From assembly GCA_001804045.1 (NCBI GenBank), contig MHFD01000059.1, positions 3,559 through 10,981 on the forward strand: a DNA stretch of 7,423 nucleotides, in the 5' to 3' direction. The notes below the pieces were generated by a model, which was not told the DNA's origin, did no database searches, and saw nothing but the letters and a program-made list of their open reading frames with translations. Shown piece after piece: positions 1 through 5,588 of this stretch (its first letter is position 1; each line of letters starts with the position of its first letter). The DNA is from Omnitrophica bacterium RBG_13_46_9. GTDB taxonomy: Bacteria; Omnitrophota; Gorgyraeia; JABMRN01; RBG-13-46-9. Made by a program: the position numbers and the translations under genes.

Positions 1-734
1 ACAATCGAGATATAGTCGATCCTCGCCGAAGGCACTTTCGATATTAGATCCCGCATCCTCTCTATGACCTTTTTCGGATTTTTCTCGCCGGAATTCACTA
101 GTTCCTCCGATAATCTAAGCGACTTATATAAGACTGCGGCGTCTTTTCTCTCGGGCGTTGTAAGATAGACATTCCGGGAACTCATGGCAAGGCCATCTTT
201 TTCTCTCACTATCGGCAGTATCTTCACGGTTACGTCCATATTAAGATCTGCGATCATCTTTTTAATCACAAATGCCTGCTGGGCGTCTTTCTGACCAAAA
301 TATGCGATATCCGGCTTTATAATCTCAAACAGTTTCATAACCACCGTGGTAACGCCCCTAAAGTGTGTTGGTCTCGATTTGCCGCATAGGCTCTCCGTCA
401 GGCCGCCCACGGTCACATAGCTGGAAAAATCCGGCGGGTACATGTCTTCTTTTTTGGGGTAAAATATGACGTCGACGCCGCACGCCTTGGCAAGCTCCTC
501 GTCCTTCTTTATATCCCTGGGGTATTTATTAAAATCTTCGTCTGGGCCAAACTGGATGGGGTTTACGAATATGCTCGTGATAACGGTGTCGGACTGCTTG
601 CGCGCTGTCCTCATAAGACTTAAATGCCCCTCGTGAAAATAACCCATAGTCGGAATAAAGCCGACCAGCTTATTCTCCTTCTTCATAATCCTGGCATATG
701 TCTTCATCTTGTCTATTTCATTTATTATCTTCAT
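1..734 (-). CDS. panC: Pantothenate synthetase (pantoate--beta-alanine ligase), 3' end beyond window
   Basis: Catalyses ATP-dependent condensation of pantoate with beta-alanine to pantothenate, the cytoplasmic last step of vitamin B5 synthesis. The frame reads without a stop from the ATG at 734 to the left edge, giving 244 residues of a family usually about 280 long, so only the C-terminal tail is missing. Seen directly: PTMG at residues 28-31 followed by the HxGH nucleotide-binding motif (H34, H37), FVNPIQF at 56-62, KSRPTHFRGV at 119-128, GQKDAQQ at 147-153 (most homologues have GEKD) and MSSRN at 184-188. All are hallmark PanC motifs of the nucleotidyltransferase fold. The ATG overlaps the folK stop as ATGA (731-734), which suggests translational coupling; no strong separate Shine-Dalgarno is visible. 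The annotation is secure; the 3' end cannot be seen. Confidence 0.97.
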   Translation of the reverse strand, partial: MKIINEIDKMKTYARIMKKENKLVGFIPTMGYFHEGHLSLMRTARKQSDTVITSIFVNPIQFGPDEDFNKYPRDIKKDEELAKACGVDVIFYPKKEDMYPPDFSSYVTVGGLTESLCGKSRPTHFRGVTTVVMKLFEIIKPDIAYFGQKDAQQAFVIKKMIADLNMDVTVKILPIVREKDGLAMSSRNVYLTTPERKDAAVLYKSLRLSEELVNSGEKNPKKVIERMRDLISKVPSARIDYISI

Positions 735-1144
735 GGCACTAGCTCTTTTAAACCCCGCAAAACAAATTCCCGCTTGCACATTCTCGGATGAGGGATCTTC
801 AAATTCTTGCTTTCTACCTTTCTTTTACCGAAGAGCAGTATATCCAAATCTACGGCGCGCGGGCCGTTCTTCACTGTCCTTTTTCTCCCAAGATGCTTTT
901 CGATCTTCTGCAGTTCCTCTAAAAGTCTGTACGGATTTAGGGTCGTCTCTATCTCAAATACGCCGTTCAGAAAATCCCCCTGCGGCGGTCCGCCTACCGG
1001 TTCGGTTTCGTAAATCGAAGACGACCTTTTTAGTTCTACTCCTTTTATAAGTTTGACAAGCTCTATCGCCTTGGCAATGTTGGCCTTTCTATCACCCAGA
1101 TTCGATCCTACGCCTATATAGACGGATGTATTCTTACGCTTCAT
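731..1144 (-). CDS. folK: 2-amino-4-hydroxy-6-hydroxymethyldihydropteridine pyrophosphokinase (HPPK), short C-terminus
   Basis: Transfers pyrophosphate from ATP to 6-hydroxymethyl-7,8-dihydropterin in folate synthesis. With the ATG at 1144 the product is 137 residues. A TTG at 1156 would add four residues; I prefer the ATG because MKRKNTSVYIGVGSNLGD is a typical N-terminus. Neither start has a clear Shine-Dalgarno. Visible motifs: GSNLGD (13-18), YETEPVGGPPQ (45-55) followed by FLN, the HPPK signature around R96, with D99 and D101 as the expected magnesium ligands, and HPRM (119-122). The protein ends in KELVP, where E. coli HPPK reads EIAP and continues for some 20-25 residues, so the tail is missing. 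No in-frame or shifted continuation is seen, because the stop codon is fused to the panC start (ATGA). The core is intact, so it is probably functional. A repeat-rich spacer lies immediately upstream. Confidence 0.95.
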   Translation of the reverse strand: MKRKNTSVYIGVGSNLGDRKANIAKAIELVKLIKGVELKRSSSIYETEPVGGPPQGDFLNGVFEIETTLNPYRLLEELQKIEKHLGRKRTVKNGPRAVDLDILLFGKRKVESKNLKIPHPRMCKREFVLRGLKELVP

Positions 1145-1182
1145 TATGAGTAACAAACTTTAAACCAGAAACACTAAACGCT

Positions 1183-1273
1183 AAATTCTAAACAAATCTA
1201 AAACTCAAAATCCAAATATTCAAAACCAGTGTTTTGAATTTTATGTTCTATATTTTGAGTCTGTTTAGGATTT
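1183..1273. repeat. AT-rich imperfect palindrome (long stem-loop element)
   Basis: Between dapL and folK lies an AT-rich element built from CTAAA and CAAAAT words. It folds into a long interrupted hairpin centred near 1228. The inner stem is 1218-1226 with 1231-1239 (ATTCAAAAC/GTTTTGAAT, 9 of 9, loop CAGT). The middle stem is 1203-1211 with 1252-1260 (ACTCAAAAT/ATTTTGAGT, 9 of 9). The outer stem is 1183-1193 with 1263-1273 (10 of 11). Internal loops are asymmetric. CTAAA recurs on the left arm at 1174, 1181, 1188 and 1198. There is no ORF and no clean T-run, so it is not a textbook terminator. It looks like a dispersed palindromic intergenic repeat, which is inferred because only one copy is visible here. 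Confidence 0.75.
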
Positions 1274-1306
1274 TCCGCCATTAAGGCGGATCCACCCTCT
1301 GGTGGA
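1274..1306. repeat. Two tandem GC-rich mini-hairpins
   Basis: Two short perfect inverted repeats abut without a gap: TCCGCC(attaa)GGCGGA at 1274-1290 and TCCACC(ctct)GGTGGA at 1291-1306. The arms of the two units differ at a single position (G versus A, with the matching compensatory change), so each stem stays fully paired. The junction GGCGGATCCACC is itself nearly palindromic and could give an alternative pairing. The unit sits beside the AT-rich palindrome and just after the dapL stop in the direction of transcription. It could stabilise the dapL mRNA 3' end or be a mobile-type repeat. No T-tract follows on the minus strand, so rho-independent termination is not well supported. Confidence 0.75.
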
Positions 1307-1328
1307 AGGGTTTCGGATTTCGAGTTTT

Positions 1329-2498
1329 TTAAATTATCCTTTTTATCCTTTCAACCGCTTCTTTTAGACGAGTCTCGTCAACGGTCAGGGCCATCCTTAC
1401 GAAGCCTTCTCCGCTTTCGCCAAAGCCGTTCCCTGGCGTAATCACCACACCGGCCTTTTCTAAAAACTCTTTTGCCAGGCTTACTGAAGTATATCTTCCA
1501 AGAACAGGAGCCCATACATAAAAGGTGGCCTTGGGCTTCGGCATTTTCCAGCCTATTTTATTCAATCCGTCGACAAAAACGTTCCGGCGTTTTTCGTAGA
1601 GAGCCTTAAGGTCCGCTATGACCCTGTCAGAGTTTCTCATGGCTTCGATTCCCGCGATCTGAATGGCGTTAAAAACACCGGAATCGATGTTTGACTTCAC
1701 CTTTGTAAGTGCCGCTATGATATCCTGATTGCCGCAGACGAAACCCAGACGCCATCCTGTCATATTGAATGTCTTTGAAAAAGAGTGGAACTCCACTCCG
1801 ACCTCTTTGGCGCCGTCGGTCTCAAGAAAACTCGGCACGTTCAATCCGTCAAATGAAATCTCGCTATAAGCGGCATCATGGCAGACTATGATATTATGTT
1901 CATCCGCAAATCTGACTACTTTTTTAAAAAACGAACTATCGCACACCGCTGCGGTCGGGTTATTCGGGTAATTCAAAAACAATACCTTGGCCTTGGCCAA
2001 TATGCCCGGTTTTATGAGGGGAAGATCGGGCAAGAAATGGTTGTTTTCAAGAAGCGGCATTATGTGGACCTGGCCGCCGGCAAAAATTATGCTTGATTTG
2101 TAGGGGGGATAACACGGGTCCGGCACAAGCCCTATATCGCCCCCATTGATAAAAGCCAGCGGTATGTGCGCGATGCCTTCCTTCGAACCTATTAGCGGCA
2201 GAACCTCTTTATCGGGATCGAGTTTTACCCCAAATCTCGTCTTATACCAACGTGCGATCTCGACCCTTAGCTCGCTAAGGCCTCTGTCCAGGGCATATTT
2301 ATGGGTCTTTGGATCCAGGCTCGCTTTGTGCAGGGCTTTTGTGATAAATCGCGGCGTCGGCCGGTCAGGATCGCCAACGCCTAAGTCTATTATATCTTTT
2401 CCTTCCCGCAACGCCTCTTTCTTTGCCCTATCTATCTCTACGAATAAATAAGGCGGCAAAGATTTGAGTTTGTTGGATAGTTCGACTTTTATGCCCAT
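1329..2498 (-). CDS. dapL: LL-diaminopimelate aminotransferase
   Basis: A PLP-dependent fold-type I aminotransferase that converts tetrahydrodipicolinate and glutamate directly to LL-diaminopimelate and 2-oxoglutarate, bypassing the acylated DapD/DapC/DapE steps. The 389-residue product has the DapL-like N-terminus LPPYLF (14-19) and DLGVGDPD (38-45), then IGSKEGIAHIPLAF (103-116), NYPNNPT (176-182), D208 and Y211 in HDAAYSE, the Schiff-base lysine K242 in SFSKTFNMTGWR, and the carboxylate-binding R368 in the C-terminal domain. Length and motifs fit the roughly 390-residue bacterial/archaeal DapL type. The ATG at 2498 is preceded by AAAGGG at 2505-2510 with a 6-nt spacer. Neighbouring dapA, dapB, dapF and lysA, and the absence of dapD/dapE, strongly support the diaminopimelate role over a generic aspartate or alanine aminotransferase, the main alternative on sequence alone. 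Confidence 0.93.
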   Translation of the reverse strand: MGIKVELSNKLKSLPPYLFVEIDRAKKEALREGKDIIDLGVGDPDRPTPRFITKALHKASLDPKTHKYALDRGLSELRVEIARWYKTRFGVKLDPDKEVLPLIGSKEGIAHIPLAFINGGDIGLVPDPCYPPYKSSIIFAGGQVHIMPLLENNHFLPDLPLIKPGILAKAKVLFLNYPNNPTAAVCDSSFFKKVVRFADEHNIIVCHDAAYSEISFDGLNVPSFLETDGAKEVGVEFHSFSKTFNMTGWRLGFVCGNQDIIAALTKVKSNIDSGVFNAIQIAGIEAMRNSDRVIADLKALYEKRRNVFVDGLNKIGWKMPKPKATFYVWAPVLGRYTSVSLAKEFLEKAGVVITPGNGFGESGEGFVRMALTVDETRLKEAVERIKRII

Positions 2499-2520
2499 TT
2501 TTTACCCTTTATAGCACGGT

Positions 2521-2592
2521 CCGCGATGTCATAAACATGTGACTATTTTTTAAATACCGCTCGTGTCACGGCCCGCCAGAAGCCCATCGCGG
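2521..2592. promoter_or_regulatory. Nested inverted repeat in the dapL leader
   Basis: The 96-nt spacer between the GGDEF gene stop and the dapL start contains a perfect 8-bp inverted repeat, CCGCGATG at 2521-2528 and CATCGCGG at 2585-2592. Inside it is a second, 5-bp repeat, GTGAC at 2539-2543 and GTCAC at 2565-2569, around an AT-rich core (2545-2555). In dapL mRNA this could form one long interrupted stem ending about 10 nt before the AAAGGG ribosome site. It could instead be an operator or an internal promoter region. Function is not determinable from the sequence. Confidence 0.4.
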
Positions 2593-2594
2593 TA

Positions 2595-3818
2595 TCATGC
2601 CTTTTTTATAAGCACCAAATTGTTTTTTCCTCTTCTCTTAGCGCTTAAAAGCGCCTTGTCTACAAGCTCGACTATCGCCAGCGTTTTGCCTGTCACTGCC
2701 GAAGCTTCCAGAGTAAGGCCCCCGATGGATACAGTAACGTTCATTTTTCTATTTTTTATCAGTATCTTATTTTTTGAAATTTGTTTTCTTATCCGTTCAG
2801 CGACTATTTTCGCTCCAGAGCCGTCGGTCTGCGGAAGTATCACGGCGAACTCATCTCCTCCGTATCGGGCTACTATATCGACGACCCTTAAGGATTGGAC
2901 AAGCACATTCGCGACCATTTTTAACACGTCATCCCCTTTGGGATGGCCGTATTGATCGTTAAATCTCTTGAAATTATCTATATCCAGCATAAAAAGCGTG
3001 ATCGGGAAATTATATCGCTGTGCCCTTCTGTATTCCACGTTTACCCGGGTCTGGAAGTACCTGTGATTATAAACTTGAGTGAGTCCGTCGATAATCGCCT
3101 GGCGCCTGGTCTTCTCAAACAATATCGCATTTTCTATTGCTGTTATGGAATGCACCGCCAATGAGGTAAGAAGCTTGATGTTCTCCTGGGAATACTCCTC
3201 AAGTGAATGAGGCGACTGGGGTTTGTGGCCCTCATATGCGACCTGGCTCAGCTCAAACTGGCAGCAAGCATGCCCCATCGACTGACATTTAATCTCCTTT
3301 ATATCTATCCCCTTGCGGAATATACTCTCCAGAAATCCGGCGAAAATGCCGGCCTCAAAAAAGCATATAGGTCTGTGGGAATGCTTGACTCCGGTTGAAG
3401 TAATCCCATCGCAAAGTTTTATTCTGATGTTGTCCGGAGTAAATTTTATGACTTCCGCCTTTCCTATGCCAAATCTCTTAACGGTCTTCATGAAATCTTC
3501 TTTCGATTTTAGCGACACGCTGAGGCCTATTTCCTTGCCCGAGCTATAGGCGGTGGTAAAAAGCCTGCCCCGTATAAGATTCTTGACCACAAGAAGCCGG
3601 AATATGGAGAGGAGTGATTTTGGAATGCCTTCTGCAGCGGCTGGTCTTCCTTCTTTAAATACGCTCACAATGTCTCTTCTCGAAATGACCGCCTTTTCTA
3701 ATTTCTTTTTTCCCTGGGTGACCTTAACAAGCTCTCCGAGCTCTTCTGTTACATTCGCAAGGCGTTCCACAAATTCAACATCTTTTACAATGCCATCCGC
3801 AAAATTTGCTTTTGCCAT
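2595..3818 (-). CDS. Diguanylate cyclase with N-terminal V4R-type sensor domain
   Basis: Predicted cytoplasmic enzyme (no signal peptide or membrane segment) that makes cyclic di-GMP from two GTP. Of 407 residues, about 1-65 are mostly helical and unassigned. About 68-191 resemble the V4R (4-vinyl reductase, Bet3-like) small-molecule-binding fold, with CFFEAGIFAGFLE (152-164) and a cysteine cluster at C178, C185 and C186 in the typical 'C..MG..CC.FE' ending. About 212-240 form a linker helix containing AIENAILFEKT. The GGDEF domain runs 243-405: DGLTQVYNHRYF (244-255), metal-binding D279 in LDIDNF, GGDEF at 320-324, and the inhibitory-site RVVD at 311-314, exactly five residues before GGDEF. 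Both sites are intact, so an active, product-inhibited cyclase is expected. The ligand is unknown; related V4R domains occur in XylR/DmpR-type aromatic sensors. It lies between dapB and dapL, 38 nt after dapB, with a good ribosome site at 3822-3828. Confidence 0.9.
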   Translation of the reverse strand: MAKANFADGIVKDVEFVERLANVTEELGELVKVTQGKKKLEKAVISRRDIVSVFKEGRPAAAEGIPKSLLSIFRLLVVKNLIRGRLFTTAYSSGKEIGLSVSLKSKEDFMKTVKRFGIGKAEVIKFTPDNIRIKLCDGITSTGVKHSHRPICFFEAGIFAGFLESIFRKGIDIKEIKCQSMGHACCQFELSQVAYEGHKPQSPHSLEEYSQENIKLLTSLAVHSITAIENAILFEKTRRQAIIDGLTQVYNHRYFQTRVNVEYRRAQRYNFPITLFMLDIDNFKRFNDQYGHPKGDDVLKMVANVLVQSLRVVDIVARYGGDEFAVILPQTDGSGAKIVAERIRKQISKNKILIKNRKMNVTVSIGGLTLEASAVTGKTLAIVELVDKALLSAKRRGKNNLVLIKKA

Positions 3819-3821
3819 ATC

Positions 3822-3828
3822 CCACCTC
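3822..3828 (-). promoter_or_regulatory. Strong Shine-Dalgarno of the V4R-GGDEF gene
   Basis: GAGGTGG on the minus strand lies 3 nt before the ATG at 3818 and fixes the start. A short stem-loop, CGCTT/AAGCG at 3828-3832 and 3836-3840 with a 3-nt loop, abuts it upstream. The gene therefore has its own initiation site rather than depending on dapB read-through. Confidence 0.7.
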
Positions 3829-3856
3829 GCTTTTTAAGCGGAACCAGTGAGATCTT

Positions 3857-4558
3857 TCAGTTAAGCCCCAATACATCAGACATCGAATACAAACCGTTCC
3901 GCTTCGTAATGACAAATTTAGCCGCTTTTAACGCGCCAAGCGCGAATATATCCCTTGTTTTGGCGCTATGTGAAATCCTCAATATATCTACCGTGCTCTC
4001 AAAGACCATATCGTGATCACCTATGATTTCGCCGTCTCTTATCGATTCGATGGGCACATCCACATCCTTTGCATTCTCCCTTACGATATTTGACATAAGC
4101 ATAGCGGTGCCGCTCGGCTTATCTTTCTTATGGATATGATGCGCCTCTCTTATTCTTACCTTATACTCCCCTCCCAGAGTTTTTACGGCTCTTTCTATAA
4201 GACAAAATAAAAGATTCACCCCTATAGACATATTTGGAGAAAGTACGATCGGTATAACCGCGGATGCTTTTTTCACCACTCCCATATCATCTTCGGATAG
4301 ACCTGTAGTGCCTATGACCATGGCCTTCTTCAGTCTCGTAGCCGCCTCAACATGCTCAACAGTCGCTTTTGGAGCGGTAAACTCTATTATGCAATTATAC
4401 GCGCCTTTGATCCTGCTTATATCGCTTGCAATATTCGCCTCCGGTACCGGCTTTAACTCGATTCCGCCTATAACCTCGATATCCCCGTCGTTTTGGGCCA
4501 GTTCGATGATCCTTTTCCCCATCCTGCCCGAAGCGCCACTCACAATTATTTTTACCAT
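3857..4558 (-). CDS. dapB: 4-hydroxy-tetrahydrodipicolinate reductase
   Basis: Reduces the DapA product with NAD(P)H to tetrahydrodipicolinate, the substrate of DapL in this cluster. The product is 233 residues, slightly shorter than the common 240-270. Visible: the Rossmann dinucleotide motif GASGRMG (8-14), EFTAP (59-63), GTTG (83-86), SPNMSIGVN (107-115), and the catalytic region EAHHIHKKDKPSGTA (138-152). There H140, H141 and K144 align with the E. coli catalytic HHxHK residues and PSGT contacts the dicarboxylate. The C-terminal RDGEIIGDH (174-182) and FALGALKAAKF (205-215) are also standard. The ATG at 4558 has AAAGGA at 4567-4572 with an 8-nt spacer. A 125-nt gap separates it from dapA, wide for this operon. 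Short for the family, but no core motif is missing. Confidence 0.96.
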   Translation of the reverse strand: MVKIIVSGASGRMGKRIIELAQNDGDIEVIGGIELKPVPEANIASDISRIKGAYNCIIEFTAPKATVEHVEAATRLKKAMVIGTTGLSEDDMGVVKKASAVIPIVLSPNMSIGVNLLFCLIERAVKTLGGEYKVRIREAHHIHKKDKPSGTAMLMSNIVRENAKDVDVPIESIRDGEIIGDHDMVFESTVDILRISHSAKTRDIFALGALKAAKFVITKRNGLYSMSDVLGLN

Positions 4559-4566
4559 TTATCGTG

Positions 4567-4572
4567 TCCTTT
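4567..4572 (-). promoter_or_regulatory. dapB ribosome binding site
   Basis: AAAGGA on the minus strand with 8 nt to the dapB ATG at 4558. It supports that start and shows that dapB has its own initiation site after the long dapA-dapB spacer. Confidence 0.65.
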
Positions 4573-4612
4573 TATAATCCGCTCGCGCCTTCAGGGTATC
4601 GCTCAAAGAAGA

Positions 4613-4662
4613 CCGCCCTTACTTGGCAATCTTTTTGTAATCCCGCATGGCTTTACGGGCGG
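4613..4662. other. dapA-dapB spacer with competing short inverted repeats
   Basis: Within the 125-nt spacer (4559-4683), CCGCCC at 4613-4618 can pair with GGGCGG at 4657-4662 across 38 nt, while CCCG at 4642-4645 can pair with CGGG at 4656-4659. The two pairings share bases 4657-4659, so they exclude each other. A palindrome AAGCTTAGCTT lies at 4671-4681, just after the dapA stop. These features suggest a structured mRNA spacer, but the stems are short enough to arise by chance. No convincing promoter or terminator was found here. Confidence 0.3.
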
Positions 4663-4683
4663 CACAAGACAAGCTTAGCTTCT

Positions 4684-5568
4684 TTACAATAATCCGTAAT
4701 CCTTCAGGCTTTTCCTAAGCTTTCCCTCGTTCTCTTTCTGCATTTCGCAAAGAGGCAACCTCAGCTTACCGTTTAACCTTCTTAATAATCTCATCGAGGT
4801 CTTAATGGGAATCGGGTTTGTCTCTATAAACATCGCCTTGCAAAGCGGCAGTATCCGATAGTGTAATTGTCTGGCTCTTTCGAAATCGCCTTCCAAAAAC
4901 CCGAGCACCATATCATGTACTTCCCTGGGTATTATATTAGACACCACGCTTATAACGCCTTTTGCGCCGACCGCCATCATCGGCAGCGTAAGAGAGTCGT
5001 CACCGCTTAATACCGTTATGTCACACAAGGATAAGATCTCGCTTGTCTGGTCGATGCTACCGCTGGCTTCCTTAATGGCCACGATATTGTCGATTTTCGA
5101 TAGCCGCGCCACTGTTTGCGGTTTAATCGATATGCCCGTGCGCGAAGGGACATTATAAACCACAATCGGAATTTCGACCTTCTTAGCTATTGCGGCATAA
5201 TGGCGATATTGGCCTTCGGGCGTAGGTTTGTTGTAATAAGGGGTAATCGACAACGCTGCGTCACAACCCGCTTTCTTGGCAAATCGGGTAAGCATTATAG
5301 CCTCTTCGGTATTATTGGAACCGGCGCCCCCTATAACCGGGACTCTCTTATCCACTATCTCGCAGGCGAGACTTACGAGCCGACCCTGCTCTTTATGGGT
5401 AAGCGTAGCCGCCTCACCCGTGCATCCCGCGGGAACGATCCCGTCGGTCCCGTTTTTTATCTGAAATTCTATCAACTCCGCGAATTTTTTCTCATCGACC
5501 ATACCGGCGGTGCCATTCTTGCCCGCCCTGAATGGCGTGACCAGTGCCGTAAACGAACCTTTAAACAT
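4684..5568 (-). CDS. dapA: 4-hydroxy-tetrahydrodipicolinate synthase
   Basis: Condenses pyruvate with aspartate semialdehyde, the committed step of the diaminopimelate/lysine branch; a class I aldolase TIM barrel. At 294 residues it has the usual length. Seen: GCTGEAATL at 48-56, TPYYNKP at 109-115 (Y112 equals E. coli Y107), YNVPSRTG at 138-145 (Y138 equals Y133, R143 binds the carboxylate), and the Schiff-base lysine K166 in IKEASG. The numbering offset from E. coli is a constant +5. The position equivalent to catalytic Thr44 is Cys49. Of the E. coli lysine-inhibition residues, H53, N80, E84 and Y106 correspond to H58, N85, E89 and Y111, but H56 is Q61, so feedback may be altered (inference). 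The ATG at 5568 has an excellent GGAGGG 7 nt upstream. It starts 20 nt after dapF. Close relatives such as N-acetylneuraminate lyase are less likely given the operon. Confidence 0.95.
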   Translation of the reverse strand: MFKGSFTALVTPFRAGKNGTAGMVDEKKFAELIEFQIKNGTDGIVPAGCTGEAATLTHKEQGRLVSLACEIVDKRVPVIGGAGSNNTEEAIMLTRFAKKAGCDAALSITPYYNKPTPEGQYRHYAAIAKKVEIPIVVYNVPSRTGISIKPQTVARLSKIDNIVAIKEASGSIDQTSEILSLCDITVLSGDDSLTLPMMAVGAKGVISVVSNIIPREVHDMVLGFLEGDFERARQLHYRILPLCKAMFIETNPIPIKTSMRLLRRLNGKLRLPLCEMQKENEGKLRKSLKDYGLL

Positions 5569-5575
5569 AAGTCAA

Positions 5576-5581
5576 CCCTCC
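5576..5581 (-). promoter_or_regulatory. dapA ribosome binding site
   Basis: GGAGGG on the minus strand, 7 nt before the dapA ATG at 5568 and inside the 20-nt dapF-dapA gap. This is the best Shine-Dalgarno in the window and suggests dapA is translated strongly. Confidence 0.75.
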
Positions 5582-5588
5582 GTGGAAT

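Noticed and set aside
709..1050. 113-codon plus-strand open frame over folK
   Set aside because: Antisense to a clear FolK with its signature motif; low-complexity Ser/Arg-rich translation and no family features.
1144..1156. TTG start for folK at 1156
   Set aside because: The ATG at 1144 gives the standard N-terminus, and the TTG has no better ribosome site.
1188..1306. Rho-independent terminator after dapL
   Set aside because: Hairpins exist, but no run of U follows them on the transcribed strand, so the structures are called repeats instead.
4619..4662. Possible c-di-GMP (GEMM) riboswitch, because GTAAAGCC and a GCC-rich stretch precede dapB near a GGDEF gene
   Set aside because: The paired GCAAA...GCAAAGCC architecture and the GNRA-capped first helix are absent; only a short resemblance remains.
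4619..4714. 31-codon minus-strand open stretch overlapping the dapA 3' end, with an ATG at 4648 giving a 9-residue peptide
   Set aside because: DapA already has a normal C-terminus, the ATG has no clear ribosome site, and the length is within chance. A leader peptide role cannot be supported.
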